A DNA stretch of 64,000 bases, from assembly GCA_001692895.1 (NCBI GenBank), contig KV748216.1, positions 1,054,001 through 1,118,000 of the forward strand. The letters run 5' to 3'. This stretch comes from Cenococcum geophilum 1.58 (taxonomy: Eukaryota > Ascomycota > Dothideomycetes > Gloniales > Gloniaceae). The translations under genes were made by a program, and so were the position numbers. Below the pieces are notes generated by a model. The model ran no database searches. It saw only the letters and a list, made by a program, of their open reading frames with translations, and was not told where the DNA came from. Of this stretch, positions 22,700 to 34,839 are shown piece after piece. The stretch's first letter is position 1, and the number at the start of each line of letters is the position of its first letter.

Positions 22700-23160
22700 T
22701 CAAGTCCCACAGCCTATCGCTAGCCCACTCTTCCTTTTCGTCAGTGATAATCTAGGTGTTTGTGGGGCTACGATCCACTCCCTCAACATCCGGCACGGTC
22801 CCAGCATATCAACACAATAATCCCGATTATTGCGAGGTGGGAGAGGGTTGTTGATGAGATCATCGCCGAATTCGTGTTCGAAGAACCACTTAATGTAGTC
22901 TGCTTGGCGACTGCATCCCCGGGGAATCTCAAAAGCTGTCGAGAGTATCGAAAGACTAAGAAAAGGAGGTGGTCTTCTTGATCGGAGATATGAAGAACTG
23001 CAAATAGCGGCTCAATACGACTGATAATTTCTTTAGCGAGATAGGCCGCTCAACCTTCATAGAAAAGGATGCCTCCAATGGGTTCTGGAATGCCTTCAAG
23101 CTCCTTCGCAGAATGTGAAAGATCATGAAACTGGACGTCTGCCCAAGTATTAGGCTCCAT
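22700..23160 (-). pseudogene. Possible decayed or intron-split unknown gene
   Basis: On the minus strand an ATG at 23160 opens MEPNTWADVQFHDLSHSAKE and continues to FYEG before a TGA. The same frame then runs on (AYLAKEIISRIEPLFAVLHI). Further down a different frame reads DYIKWFFEHEFGDDLINNPL and on to a stop at 22702-22700. These stretches look like protein sequence rather than chance, but no splice pair joins them cleanly. It may be a pseudogene or a gene with an intron not recognised here. No family identified. Confidence 0.3.
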
Positions 23161-23493
23161 ATTTAATCTGTTGAGGGCTCTCGATCGTGATCAGTTGCTG
23201 AAGACGAATTCAAGGGGCTCCTAGATGTAATTACAAAAGTTATCTCGAAAAAATTGAAGATTTTGGGGTTGCGCTGCATCCTCGCGGCGGTTCATAGTAA
23301 AAGTCTTTCGAAGTTATTGTGAATTGACTCATATAAAGGCTCTTAAGGCCGACCTAAGCAGTAATTTCCAGTAGAGACGTAGATGGAAAAATAGAAGCTT
23401 TATCTAAAAGCTATGAATAAATTTGAAGCGAAGCAGGAAATTTTGCGCAGTAAGGTCAGGCCTTGCGATGCTATCGAAGCCCTGTGACCAAGG
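23161..23493. other. Short intergenic region
   Basis: This is 333 bp between the unknown remnant and the 3' end of vps54. It presumably includes the vps54 3' untranslated region. Nothing else is seen. Confidence 0.4.
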
Positions 23494-26400
23494 TCATGAG
23501 GCCGCCGCATCACCATTTGGAACAGTTGAAGTTTCCGTGGATCGCCGATCTTCTCCAATACTGGTAGTAGGTGGTGATTCAAGCGACTTTTCAGTGACTA
23601 GGCGGATGAGGTATGCTGCTGTATCACCTGCGCCGTCTATCTGGCCGAGCTTTGACTCGAAGAGTTGGGCGTCACGGAGCAACCTACGTAAAAAATGTCA
23701 ACATTCGAGGGAAACCGTAGATTTGATCTGAAGTTGCAGTTTAGGGTATGGTCTAATACATACCTTGCTTTCCCTGCTGGTGTTCTAACAACAGTATCAG
23801 CAAAGGCTTTCCCAACTTGATCCCTGTAACTTTCAAAGACTGGAACCATAATCATGCGGACAGACATCTCAGATAGGTGCTTGTCTATGATCTTGTGAAG
23901 CGTTGTTGTCTCCTTAGTCAATGTCTCCATATTTGGACTGGCTTGCCGCTCAGAATCAGCGTCCCAATCTATTTTCTTCAGATTTCTGACGTGAACAGTT
24001 GCCCGATTGCTCATAATGTCGATGAGTTTGTCGTGGATGCTAACTTGCTGGTCTTGCAGTAACCTCTTCACGTTGTCAAACTCGGCTAGAGGTGGTTTAG
24101 ATCCAGAATAATGCCTTCGAGCAAATTCTCTGACGTATGGCAATGAGGCTATAATGAAGCTCAAAGCTTGTGAGGCGATTGCAAGATGCTTTGTGTTGAT
24201 ATTTTTTAACCCTGCGGTAGCAATAGCACCGGCCCCGAGTATGAGTTGGCAAAGGCGGGAGTTGAAAAGCTTAAGATATTCGCAGATTAACGTCGAGACT
24301 TCGGAAGTCATGCTTGGTATCGCGGCGATCAGATTTTCAAACCGATCAATACCTCGTAAAACTGCGAAGGCCGAGTCGCAAACAATATACTTTTCCTCGT
24401 CAATGATTGCAGTGATCGGGCCTCTGCTTTTGTCTTTCAACGTTCCGTTGGTCTCAGTCGCTGTCGTACCATTCGTTGTGGTACTTTCAATGGCTTCCCA
24501 AACCATTGCGCTTGTAGACCAGTAAGCGGGATCACTTGTCATTCCCTGCAGTATCCTCGAAAGCACCGAATTTTCTACATCTCCGAAGTCTTTGGCCTCC
24601 CAGCGGTCTGACTCCATGGCCTGAGCCAGCTGCTGTTTCTCTGTCTCGCCCATGTGCGACACGAACTCGCCGATATGGCCATTGATGACGCCCTTCAATG
24701 CTGCACCAGACCTTCCCGAGACAGCCTCACACTCGTCCGCGAATAGCCTATTAAGGTTGAAGTATCTCAGGAATCGGTGTAACGGTAAATGAATAGTTGA
24801 CTCGGACCTGACTTTGAGAATCTTCGTTATCTGTGTTTGTGCCGCGTCTACAGCCTGGCCCAATAGGCTAGACATATCTAATGCTTGCATTAACTCTTCC
24901 TGAAGATTATTAGAATCTTGATTTGAGCCACCTGCATTCATGTACCCATCGATGCTGCCGATGTTTGGACTTCTTGGTGGAGAACGTAGCCCTCCTCCGG
25001 ACACTGGTGGAGTGCTGACTCCGCTGGTAACATCAAGAAGCACCTTAACTTGAATACTGAGTCTCCGCAGAGCTTCACCAACATCAGCATAGATTTTGAC
25101 AAACAACTCCTCAGCATCGGCCGGGTCCAAAGCACGCAGGTTGCGTGAAAGTATCAAAGATTTGTCCTGCGCACTGTACATGCGGCTGCTCCTTGTAGAT
25201 ATCGACGTTGCAGATTCCGCATCGTCATCTGTCGCGCTCGGAAGGTGGTGCCGGATTAATAGTTTCATTTCCCGTACAATTGCATCCCTAAAAGCCGATG
25301 TTGCTGGGCCTGTATAGTTCGATCCGCTAAGTCCAATAAGATTTGCTCTCAAATCAGAGCGAAATTTGCCACTAGTCTGCAAAAACGCTGGTATTGTTGA
25401 CTGAATCCTTTTGTGATCGCCGCGTGATCTTTGAGAGGTAGAGGCAGAGGCCCAGCGCTTCAGTGTTTCTCCATGGGGAACGCGTTGTATGTGCTGACGC
25501 AAATCTACGAGTAGCGTTTCAAGGAACCTTGCCTCAAATCCTTTGCCAACACGGTACCTCAGCTGCTGCATGCCTTCGCCCAGTCCATGCAATGCCTTGA
25601 GCCCACGCAAATCAATGATATTTGATGGTAGATGTGGTTGGAGCCAAGAGACCGCCTGTGTATCAGTGATGTCCAAATCCCCAGATATAAGTTTCTCAAC
25701 TGCGTCCATTCGGCTCATTGTAATTTCCAACTCGCCTCTGTCTATCATTTCTTCACAGTGTGACACTGCTTGCACTGTGGCTTGCAATTGGTCCATTGCT
25801 TCCGTTAATCTGCGGAGATTTTCTCTTCGGCGCTTCATTTCAATGACTTTGAGGCCACCAACCGCCATTTGCCTGTCTAAATTGCGAAGGTCTTCCCGCA
25901 ATTTTTTGATCTTAGTGACTGAATCTGCAGCTTCGGACTGGAGCTCTCGAAGGGAGCCTAGGGCGGCGAAGAATGATGTAGAGGCAGTCGAGATGGAAGA
26001 TATCAAATGCACCTCAACCGTGTCCATATACCACGACAGTTTCTCCTGCAGAATTGCATTAGTTGCCAGGGCTTTCCTTCCGCTCGGCTGCGAGATCTCG
26101 GCGGAACCATTCACGCCTTTTATATCATTACCCGTTTTCATTTGCGGTGGTCGAACAACTTCAGATCGTTCACTGACGATATCGAAGGTGCGAGGATTCT
26201 CTAGGTGGAAATTTTCTTCAAAATAGACATTAGGTATCGTAGATAAAGGCGTTAAAACGTGCATGTTCCGTTTTGATGCCCCCCCACTAGAGCGCCTTCG
26301 TGCTTGAGGAGTTTCTCCCGGCGATAGTGCTGTCACGGATAGATGCCTAGGCGTTGTTGAGCCTGCTTGTTCCATGCGCAACCCTCGCTCAAGTAGCTCA

Positions 26401-26938
26401 ACAAATTCATCCTTCTTTGCCGAGTCTCTGTGAAATATTTGGGATGATCCACCATCAGCATCAGCCTTCGCCCGTTGGAAAGCGTCATATAAAGAACCGA
26501 TTTGTGAAAGGTATGCGTTAAAAGCAGTTGGTTCCACATGAGGGATGTTGGTGAGAGTAACAGGGGGTATATCTTTCGTAGATGGAGGTTTGTGACCGAG
26601 TACAGTAGCAGCTGTATGTGGCAGCATCCCTGTGCGGACTATGGGAGGTTGAAGTAGAGTCGAGATAGCTGAGTAGCAAAGTTAGTGGCCTCTTCCTACG
26701 GCATATTATGTATCTCGTGCATGATGTAAATACCATTTTGCCCAGACTCCCTCACCGATCCCATTCTGCCTTGAGAGGACGTATCCAGGACTCCACCAAC
26801 AGAATGGATCGAGCTCGCTGTCGACCCGCGGCGCGGCTGATACCTGCCGGTTGAACTCGGTCTCTGTGTCCAGTCATGTTGAGGAGAAGGCAGCGATTCG
26901 AAGCTATCAACAGATCTCCGGGGGGAGGGAGATGACAT
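23494..26938 (-). CDS. vps54: Vacuolar protein sorting protein 54 (GARP subunit)
   Basis: Exons 26938-26734, 26668-23764 and 23683-23494 give 1099 residues. VPS54 is a subunit of the GARP complex, which tethers endosome-derived vesicles at the trans-Golgi network. Splicing the 65-nt first intron creates SGQNAISTLLQPPIVRTGML, a sequence typical of this family. The second intron (80 nt) joins GKAR to LLRDAQLFESKLGQIDGAGD. A coiled-coil stretch at about residues 305-375 (IKKLREDLRNLDRQM, KRRRENLRRLTEAMDQLQ) matches the Vps54 N-terminal region. The C-terminal domain includes IASQALSFIIASLPYVREFA. A Ser/Arg-rich N-terminus (SPSPRRSVDSFES) precedes the domains. The gene lies tandem to the phosphate permease pseudogene, 467 bp downstream of it. 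Confidence 0.93.
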
Positions 26939-27405
26939 GGTCTAGCAGCAGAAGGGGAGTAGCTGACTGGTGGAGGCATAGGGATAGCATCGAGGGTTCC
27001 GAGGACTACCGCGGTATCATATCGCTCAAGGTCAGAATTTAATAGGCAAGGGGGTGCAAGAGAAGAGCGTCAAGATTTAAATTGATGGATTTAACGGGTA
27101 GAAAGGTGTCTAGACAAAAGTCGCACACACGCAACGCGAAAGCTTAGCCCGCTGACGGCCTCACCGCCAAGGCTTTCGGTATTAGGTCTCACGTGCTCTC
27201 CTTCACAAAGCCAATTCTCAGGAACAGACTTAAAAAGCATCCCAAATATATACCATTTGGAAATACTAGTTCACCATTTATATCTATACAAGGAAAGTGT
27301 AGTTCTCGCTATTATGCGGGATATTATGCGTTGGGGCGAAGTTCTGCAAGCTAAAATGACCCATCTCGAATAACCTTACGTTTCCACTACGCAGCAATGC
27401 CTCAG
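26939..27405. promoter_or_regulatory. Upstream region of vps54
   Basis: This 467 bp lies between the vps54 start and the end of the phosphate permease pseudogene. It must contain the vps54 promoter and leader. No specific factor site recognised. Confidence 0.45.
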
Positions 27406-29393
27406 TTACGTAGAGCTGCCCCACTGAGGAGCATTGATGGTGATTCCCATGAGGCAGCCAGAGATAATGCCTGCAACAGGAAGAGTGATAATCCGGTCCA
27501 TGTAAATCCACGCAACCATTCGCCAGTTGATAGTTCGCTAGTCACCATTGCAAGGTCCGACGCCGACGGTTGCGCCAGTAATACACTAGGTGGTGGATAC
27601 TGGAAGCTCTATGCAACCATTAGTAAGCGTACTTAAAATGCATAGGTGTTGAGGGTTGGGGGTAGGTATTCACACTCAGGCGAGTAGCCATGATAACTGT
27701 GATGATACTACCAAGTTCCATAGAGAAACTGCGGGAGGGTGAGTGGAGGGTAATGCGGTTACTCAAGTTCCTCATGATGTTATATCCATACGTCCACAGA
27801 CCAATAAAAGTGGTCCTACAATTCTATACGCTAGGTATATACTTACAGGGTCCAGGTGGGAACAGGGACTCTGTCACTCAATTTGTTCGTGTGCTAGATC
27901 AAATAGATCGTCGCGAATGGGCCAATAACACTATCAAAAGAGCTCAGGACTGTTATCACTTTGAGACATCATTAGCGCCATGTGTAAATGACGCGGTCGC
28001 TGCAATCATAATCTGCAGGAACGAGTACGCATACTCTGCCTTGTTGTCGTAATTTTCGGCACGAGCATGCATTTCTTCGAGGTTACCAGTAAGAATATTG
28101 CTCTTACTCTGGGCACTAACAACATCTTTCTCGACACCATGGAGGACGGCTCTCTTGGCCCAGTAGAACATGACAGCCGGTGTATACCAGGGCCCCAGTG
28201 GAGGTCGGCATACATTGGCCAAAGCGAATTCCCCAGTCTAGGTGCCATTTGAGAGTTTGAGGCGACAACGTCGGAAGAGGATGAATTCTCCTCAGCCGAG
28301 GACAAGACGTTAGGGTGCTTCTCAACGTCGTCAGAATTACCCTCCTGAGCTTGCTTTGCTTCAAGCTCCTCTTTCGTCAGATGTCCGCGGTAATAGTCCT
28401 GAACGTCCGATACCCCTTCGGGGCGAGGAGGAATCTCGCCAAGTCTGAGGAGCAGCGGGCCTTGGAGAATATGCCACCATTGAAGCTGCCAGTCACCAAG
28501 GACTAACTTTCGGTAGAGATATGGGAGAAGGAAGACACGGATGAGGAGGGCAACTCCAGCAGCAACACCGACAATCACACCAGCGATTTCGCCATCTTTT
28601 AGTTTAATTTTTGAGGAAGCACCCTTCCATACAATCGACACTGTGTAATCATTAGTCACAACAATAGTGGTAGCAACAAACAGGTCTTAGACTTACTGGT
28701 AAGGAGACCAGAGGTGGTGGCGAAGTAGATCGGAACGGTAATAAATGCCTTTTTGACCGGGTTCTTGCGAAGCATGACTTCGTACTTGGTGATAAGGAAT
28801 ATGATGGTACCAAAAGCACCGGTAATACCAGGGGCAATCGCCCAAGCGGCAAAGACTTGGGAGACTCCGTTCTAGCCCCAGTTAATACCGTGGGCGCCCA
28901 CGGAGGCAATTCCCACACCGATAATACCTGTGGAAATGTTAAATAATGAACCCGGTAGCTGAGATTCATGCTACCTACCTCCCATAATGCTATGCGTTGT
29001 ACTAACTGGGAGACCCAACCTCGTGGCAGCAGTCAGATAGAGCGAAGATCCGATGACAGCGCAAACCATTCCCAACATGAGGACGGAGGGCTCTTGGGCA
29101 AACAGTTTGGTGCTGATGATTTTCGTTCGAATAGTTTCTGACACACGAGTATCAACAGCCATGGAACCAGTAAACTCCATGCATGTGGCGATCAACATGG
29201 CCTGTTTCATTGTGAGGGACCGCGAGGACACGGATGTTGCAAAGGAATTTGCGGCATCATTAGCACCTGGGTCTCTGTGTCAATACTAACGTCTGAGAGT
29301 AGGTGGGGGGATGTTACCAATGTTCCAAGCAGCCAAGAAAGCAAAGATGGTACCGATAGCAAAAAGATAGTCATATTGATGGAGGGCCGCCAT
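27406..29393 (-). pseudogene. RIP-damaged phosphate:Na+ symporter (PHO4/PHO89 family)
   Basis: The gene once encoded a full Pho-4/Pho89-type phosphate permease. Exon 1 (29393-29318, MAALHQYDYLFAIGTIFA) splices through a 51-nt intron into exon 2 (from 29266), NIGANDAANSFATSVSSRSL. PVSTTHSIMGG and later GNLEEMHARAENYDNKAEY and TASFTHGANDVS are family signatures, and both internal PHO4 repeats are visible. It is now broken. In-frame TAG codons replace Trp at 28874-28872 (NWG*NGVSQVF), Trp at 27896-27894, Gln at 27588-27586 (PVSTT*CITG) and Trp at 27540-27538. The central hydrophilic loop changes frame between about 28240 and 28190. The segment after GANDVS holds an abnormally short 29-30-nt intron or an indel. 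All four nonsense changes fit CpA-to-TpA transitions, the RIP signature. The final codon would be 27408-27406. Confidence 0.88.
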
Positions 29394-30633
29394 GGTGTCA
29401 GGCTGTCAACTGGGTTTAACTGCTTGTAGTGAGCTTATCCGTACAGACTTGGCTGGCTGTGGTGAAAGGGCAGATCAATACGGAAGATGTAAACTTATAT
29501 TCTCCTCGTAGAACTGGCAGTGAGCCGGAATGTCACCGCTGTCGCCATTCAACACCATAGCTGGCATAGCTAGCTTGCTAGCCTTCCAATTAACAAGCAG
29601 TTCATGCAAACGTGAAAGAGATCCTCGGCATACCAAGCTGGCCTAGAGAAGTCCCAAACCTTGATAGCCGCTCAAGAAAAATTCGGTATCTTGGAGTCCT
29701 TGGGAAGTGTAGCGGATCTAATCAGTGTCGCGCGATCTAGAAGCTTACCTTCCTATTAGAAGCCAGATGATGGCGGCGTTAGGGGGCTCGGCGAGCGACC
29801 GACTTGGTGAGTGCCAAGCCTGCTTTCCAGGAACGAAGTCCAACACCAATAGGAATCTTTCATTTCAAAATGTGTGCTGGCTCTTAATCATGCATGGGTT
29901 TCGATGACACTTGCAGAACAACTCGGCGACTAGCAGCATTACAAAAAGGCAAGAAATAGGATTCTAGGCCTGCCAAGCCGACCCATATCTTCGGTCACAA
30001 TGCAGAGGACAAGAAGGCGGAATCCACCCAAGAACAATCGATGCGATAAATGTGGGTCCAGTCAGGGTAGAGAAATGACATATTCACGGAGATTTCGATA
30101 ACACTGAGCGGGACCGCCAAACAAGGGAATAGTCTGAGGCAGCTGAGAAAACTAGATCTGGTAAATGCAACTTGAATTTAATATCGTTTGATATTTGAAA
30201 GTGAAAATGTGCCCTTCAGAAAACAGAAGGGAAAAACCAATTTTTTGCGCGGGGAAGCAATGGGTTATGAACCTGGCGCTAAGTTTCTTGAATATCAATT
30301 GTGGAAGGAAGCGGTGTTCGTATTCCGGGTTTTTACGAATGCTGAAAGTATCCAGACACTGGGTAAGCAATACCAATGACGACGCAGATTCTCACTCATA
30401 GAGGAACCTTCGCCCTTGTCACCCGGTCAAGCTGCGTATGATCATTAGTAAGGCCTCCTAGCTCTAACGATGTCACGGCATAGGTGGGATAGGATGAAAG
30501 GTCCATCAAGTGATTGATGTAGTTTAGCCCTCCTAGGGTGTTTAATGCAGACTGGCGGTTCTTGTTGCACCCCCTTTCGTAAATTCGGGTAAACTTCGTA
30601 AGTGGAAAAATCACGCTAAGCGACGCTACCTTC
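29394..30633. other. Intergenic region, nothing recognised
   Basis: About 1.2 kb between the permease pseudogene start and the mcm5 promoter boxes. Short frames at 29725-29907, 30152-30401 and 30396-30728 have no recognisable domain; the last overlaps the mcm5 promoter. Confidence 0.5.
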
Positions 30634-30679
30634 GACGCGACGTTTTTGACGCGATTTTGGACCAACGTCGATTTCGCGA
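30634..30679 (+). promoter_or_regulatory. MCB/E2F-like boxes upstream of mcm5
   Basis: Two GACGCGA words (30634-30640 and 30648-30654) contain the ACGCG core of the MluI cell-cycle box bound by MBF/DSC1. A TTTCGCGA word (30672-30679) resembles an SCB/E2F-type site. They lie about 75-120 bp before the mcm5 ATG. G1/S control of MCM genes through such boxes is established in yeasts; its use here is inferred. Confidence 0.55.
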
Positions 30680-30755
30680 TTGCATCCCATCTCCCTATTA
30701 GCACTATTAACAAAAGCACCAACGCCACAGCTTCTCTCGACCATTATATGAAACT

Positions 30756-33131
30756 ATGGCGGTAGATAGGCAATCAGCATACTCTATTAGCCTCTTTGGC
30801 AGCCAGAGAGATGACAATGCCCCGGATTCAGCCTCCCCCTCACGGATTCAGCAGGCGCTCGTTGATTTCGTAATGGAGTTTCACCTCGACAACATTTTTG
30901 TCTACAGGTATACCGCTCCCCACTCCACCTATGAGGTTTACTGACCTTCCTGTAGAGATCAGATACGAGAAAATGTTCTTGTTAAGCAGTACTACTGCGA
31001 CATTGACATTGCACATCTCATCTCCTACAACGAAGAGTTGGCGCATAGGTTGACAAGTGAGCCAGCGGAGATAATACCCCTTGTACGTATCTTGAAAGCC
31101 CACCCCATGATCATAATTTGACCATTGATGTGCAGTTTGAAGCGGCATTGAAGACATGCACCCAAAGAATCGTATACCCTTCTCAGAAAACGATCTCTCT
31201 CCCTGAGCACCAACTCCTTCTCCACTCTTCCGCCTCTCAAATATCCATCCGCGATCTGAATGCGATGAATGTGTCTCATCTGGTCCGAATTCCAGGTATC
31301 ATAATCGGTGCCTCTACACTATCTTCCAAAGCCACTGCACTACATATTAAATGTAGGAATTGCGGCCACGAGAAAAACATTCCCGTGACAGGGGGATTTT
31401 CCGGTGTTTCGCTACCCCGAACATGCAGCAGAATCAGGACTGAGGGCGAAAGCACAGAGAAATGTCCGATGGATCCATATTTCGTGGTNCATGAGAAATG
31501 CCAGTTCATCGATCAGCAAATCCTCAAGCTTCAGGAAGCACCAGACCAAGTTCCAGTGGGTGAACTACCACGACATATATTGATCTCCGCAGACCGATAC
31601 CTCGCGAACCGTGTAGTGCCCGGTACACGATGTACTATCGCTGGCGTCTTCTCCATTTATCAGTCAAAAGGGTCCAAACAGGCACAAAAGTCAGCAGTAG
31701 CGATTCGAAACCCATACCTTCGCGCTGTAGGCATCCACAGCGACGTCGACCACACCATGAAAGGAAACGCAATCTTTTCGGAAGAGGAGGAACAAGAATT
31801 TTTAGAAATGAGCAGGAGGCCGGACCTCTATGAAGTTTTTGCAAACTGCATTGCCCCTTCAATCTACGGAAACAAAGATATCAAAAAGGCTATTGCGTGC
31901 TTGTTAATGGGAGGTTCTAAGAAGATCCTTCCTGATGGCATGAAACTCCGTGGCGATATCAATGTGCTCCTTCTTGGTGATCCAGGTACCGCAAAATCAC
32001 AACTCCTCAAATTTGTCGAAAAAGTAGCACCGATTGCTATTTATACATCTGGCAAAGGCTCCTCGGCAGCCGGTTTGACGGCATCTGTGCAGCGTGATCA
32101 TAACACACGCGAGTTTTACCTAGAAGGTGGTGCTATGGTGCTTGCAGATGGTGGCGTTGTATGCATCGACGAGTTCGACAAAATGCGCGACGAAGATCGT
32201 GTGGCTATTCATGAAGCTATGGAACAACAGACAATTTCCATCGCAAAAGCAGGCATTACCACAATTCTCAATGCGCGAACTTCAGTGCTTGCTGCTGCTA
32301 ATCCTATTTTTGGTCGTTATGACGATCTGAAGACGCCTGGAGAGAATATTGATTTCCAGACCACTATCCTATCTCGTTTCGATATGATTTTCATCGTACG
32401 AGACGAGCACGAACGAGGCCGCGACGAGCGTATCGCCAAGCACGTTATGGGTATCCACATGGGTGGGCGTGGTATTGAAGAGCAGGTTCAAGCTGAAATT
32501 CCAGTTGAGAAGATGAAGCGATATATTACCTACTGCAAACAGTACGTCCCCAACAATTTCTCTTTCAACCTCCCTACTACCAAGCTTTATTTTCTTACTA
32601 CACTTTTGCACATATCATCTAGAGCTAACTCCCATTAGGAAATGTGCCCCTCGCCTCTCGCCAGAAGCCTCAGAAAAGCTCTCCTCCCACTTCGTCAGTA
32701 TCCGTCGCCAAGTCCACGCAGCTGAATTATCCGCCAATGCTCGCTCCTCCATTCCCATTACTGTCCGCCAACTCGAAGCCATCATCCGTATCACTGAATC
32801 GCTCGCCAAGCTCTCACTCTCACCCATTGCGACTGAGGACCACGTCGATGAGGCAATCCGTCTGTTCCTTGCATCGACTATGGACGCAGTGACCCAAGGC
32901 GAGGGTCAAGGTAGCAAGGAGCTGATGGATGAGGCCAACAAGGTTGAGGAGGAGTTGAGGAGGCGGCTGCCGATTGGATGGAGCACGAGTCTTGCAACAC
33001 TGAAGAGAGAGTTTGTGGACGGCAGAGGGTATACGGAGCAAGCACTTAATAGGGCGCTAGTGGTGTTACAGAGAAGGGAGACAGTGCAGATCCGGCATGG
33101 GGGAGCGCAGGTATATCGGAGTGGAGTCTGA
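30756..33131 (+). CDS. mcm5: DNA replication licensing factor MCM5
   Basis: Exons 30756-30907, 30956-31082, 31136-32541 and 32639-33131 give 725 residues, normal for MCM5. It is one of six subunits of the MCM2-7 replicative helicase. The zinc-binding cysteines are at 166, 169, 190 and 203. Walker [10 protein letters not shown] is at 374-382, Walker B CIDEFDKM has D438-E439, and the arginine finger SRFD is at 506-509. Introns are 48, 53 and 97 nt. The last one joins RYITYCKQ to KCAPRLSPE, and the frame runs through it by chance to a TAG at its own acceptor. One n at 31489 sits in YFV-HEK (expected Val). The C-terminal winged-helix region ends [15 protein letters not shown]. The gene is convergent with the oxygenase gene. 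Confidence 0.96.
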
Positions 33132-33531
33132 GCTTAATTTTACCGGTTGCATCATGCTGGGTGTTGTGAAGGCGCTTGCTTTTAGGTTAAGGGTATGGAG
33201 AATCACGAGAGACTGTTTTGGGTAGTATGGTATACCCAGATTAGGCTGGATGCATGGTTTGTCTGTGTGGTTTACGTCTTACAGCACCGCTGGTTCTAGT
33301 CTATAGATAAGTAATTATGTTATAGAATCCTCTCCTGGTTTCTTAAGTCGAATTGAGATTCTTCAGCCAGCCGCACATAGCACTACACCCACCTCGCCAT
33401 CACCCTCTCTTCCCCCGGTTCATCTTTTCATACCAGGACCACAACAGTATGCTAGAGATTCAATTTTTGACCTCATTCCAGTGTCCTAATGGCTCATCTC
33501 AAATCCCCCTTGCATTAGCGTCTATGTGGGT
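33132..33531. other. Convergent intergenic region
   Basis: This 400 bp lies between the stop codons of mcm5 and the oxygenase gene. It presumably holds both 3' untranslated regions; no other feature is seen. Confidence 0.5.
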
Positions 33532-34839
33532 CTAATTTTCATGCACTGCTGAATTCCCATAATATCCCTTCCCATCTTTTGTCGTCGTATTCAGCCGTTC
33601 CAAAATGTACGCTCCCGCTCTTATTGGCGGATATTTAGACGGGTTATCCCCAGATATGCAACTAGGCAGAGTCTACATCAAATTCAGAACACCCTCTCTC
33701 TTGTCACTTCTTTTAGAATTTCAAAATTGCGTTGCATACCTCAACTATTTGGTCATAGTTTATGCTGAAGAAGAACGGTACGCTATACCGTTCCTGCTTG
33801 CTCCTATTGACCACGCGGTGCACGGTCGATTTGTACACCCCGTTTGTCCAACGCATTAGAAAGTCTGCGACGTTCACAATGAAACTGCCTGGCACTGGTG
33901 GGGCAGGCGTCCAACGACCGGAAGGGCTGAGGATCTCCAGGCCAGGGGAGGAGGAGCAGAGGAGGAGCGTAAAGCACTCGTAGTCGGAATGTGCACCAAG
34001 GCCAATCTCCTCCTCGGTGACCGAGGGGTCGAAGAGCCGAGGATTCTTGGCAGGCGGGTAGTAGAGCAGGCGCGCTATGCCACCAGGGTGGGTTGTCATG
34101 GGGTCGAAGTGGTCTTCAGGAAGAGATAGGGAAAGGGCGAAAAGGCGAAAGAGGTGACGAGCAAGTTGGAGGACCTAGAATAGGTTAATCTCATATTATA
34201 GAGAATATCAAGGGGGAACTCCGACGGTTCGCTTGAATGACAGAAGTCATTTAAAAAGTGTACCTCACTATAATAATCTCTTACAACAGCATAGAATCCC
34301 GGCAGATCTGACTCTTCCGGCCAAAAATTCCCCTTGTAAGTAGTCCCATCCAGGTTCACATATTTACCATCACCCCCGGTTTTATCTAAGCCTTCCTCGT
34401 AGCCCCAGTTGAACCCCTCCTTAGTCTCAACATCCCCAGCAATACTCGTGTATTCTGATGGCTCCCAGCCATAGCCCAGTTTCGAGTTACGGAGGTGCAT
34501 CAGCTCTTTCTTCTCCTTAGGTAGTATCTTGAAAAAGCGCTCAGCTTCATGGAGAATTCCAGAGCACGTGGAGAGTGGAACACCGTGAGAGGTAATATAA
34601 AAGAAGCCACTGCTGATGCAAGCGGAGCGGATTTTTTCTGCAACAGTTTGACGATCGGACAGTGAAGGAGAAAAAGAGGGAGAGATGTCGATTATGGGAA
34701 TTTCAAATAGATCATCTAATGACGTGGATTTATTCGAGAGTCGAGATTGTAGATAGGCGCTGGCTCCTGATCTTGCTTCATCTAATGTAGTCGAGTCGGT
34801 TGAAGTGGGAACGGAGGAGGGTGCTACTGCGACTGCCAT
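33532..34839 (-). CDS. 2-oxoglutarate/Fe(II)-dependent oxygenase
   Basis: Exons 34839-34264, 34174-33740 and 33672-33532 give 383 residues, typical of the isopenicillin-N-synthase-like family. The DIOX_N part (IPIIDISPSFSPSL, then SGFFYITSHGVP) is followed by the double-stranded beta-helix. Fe(II) ligands are H254 and D256 (GAHSDYECF) and H311 (VHRVVNRSKQ). R321 and S323 in RYS bind 2-oxoglutarate. Introns of 89 and 67 nt are GT-AG and phase 0, and the last exon adds TLPSCISGDNPSKYPPIRAG. The ATG at 34839 was chosen because the frame open further upstream has no ATG. The substrate cannot be told from sequence; relatives hydroxylate or desaturate small molecules. No biosynthetic cluster is visible around it, and the transposon block begins 350 bp upstream. 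Confidence 0.92.

Noticed and set aside
25543-26226. 227-codon plus-strand frame
   Set aside because: Antisense shadow of vps54.
28860-28990. Splicing the 28872 TAG of the permease out with a longer intron
   Set aside because: An acceptor at CTAG before AAC would remove about 19 conserved residues of a membrane segment (GIIGVGIASVGAHGINWGW-type), so a nonsense mutation is the simpler reading.
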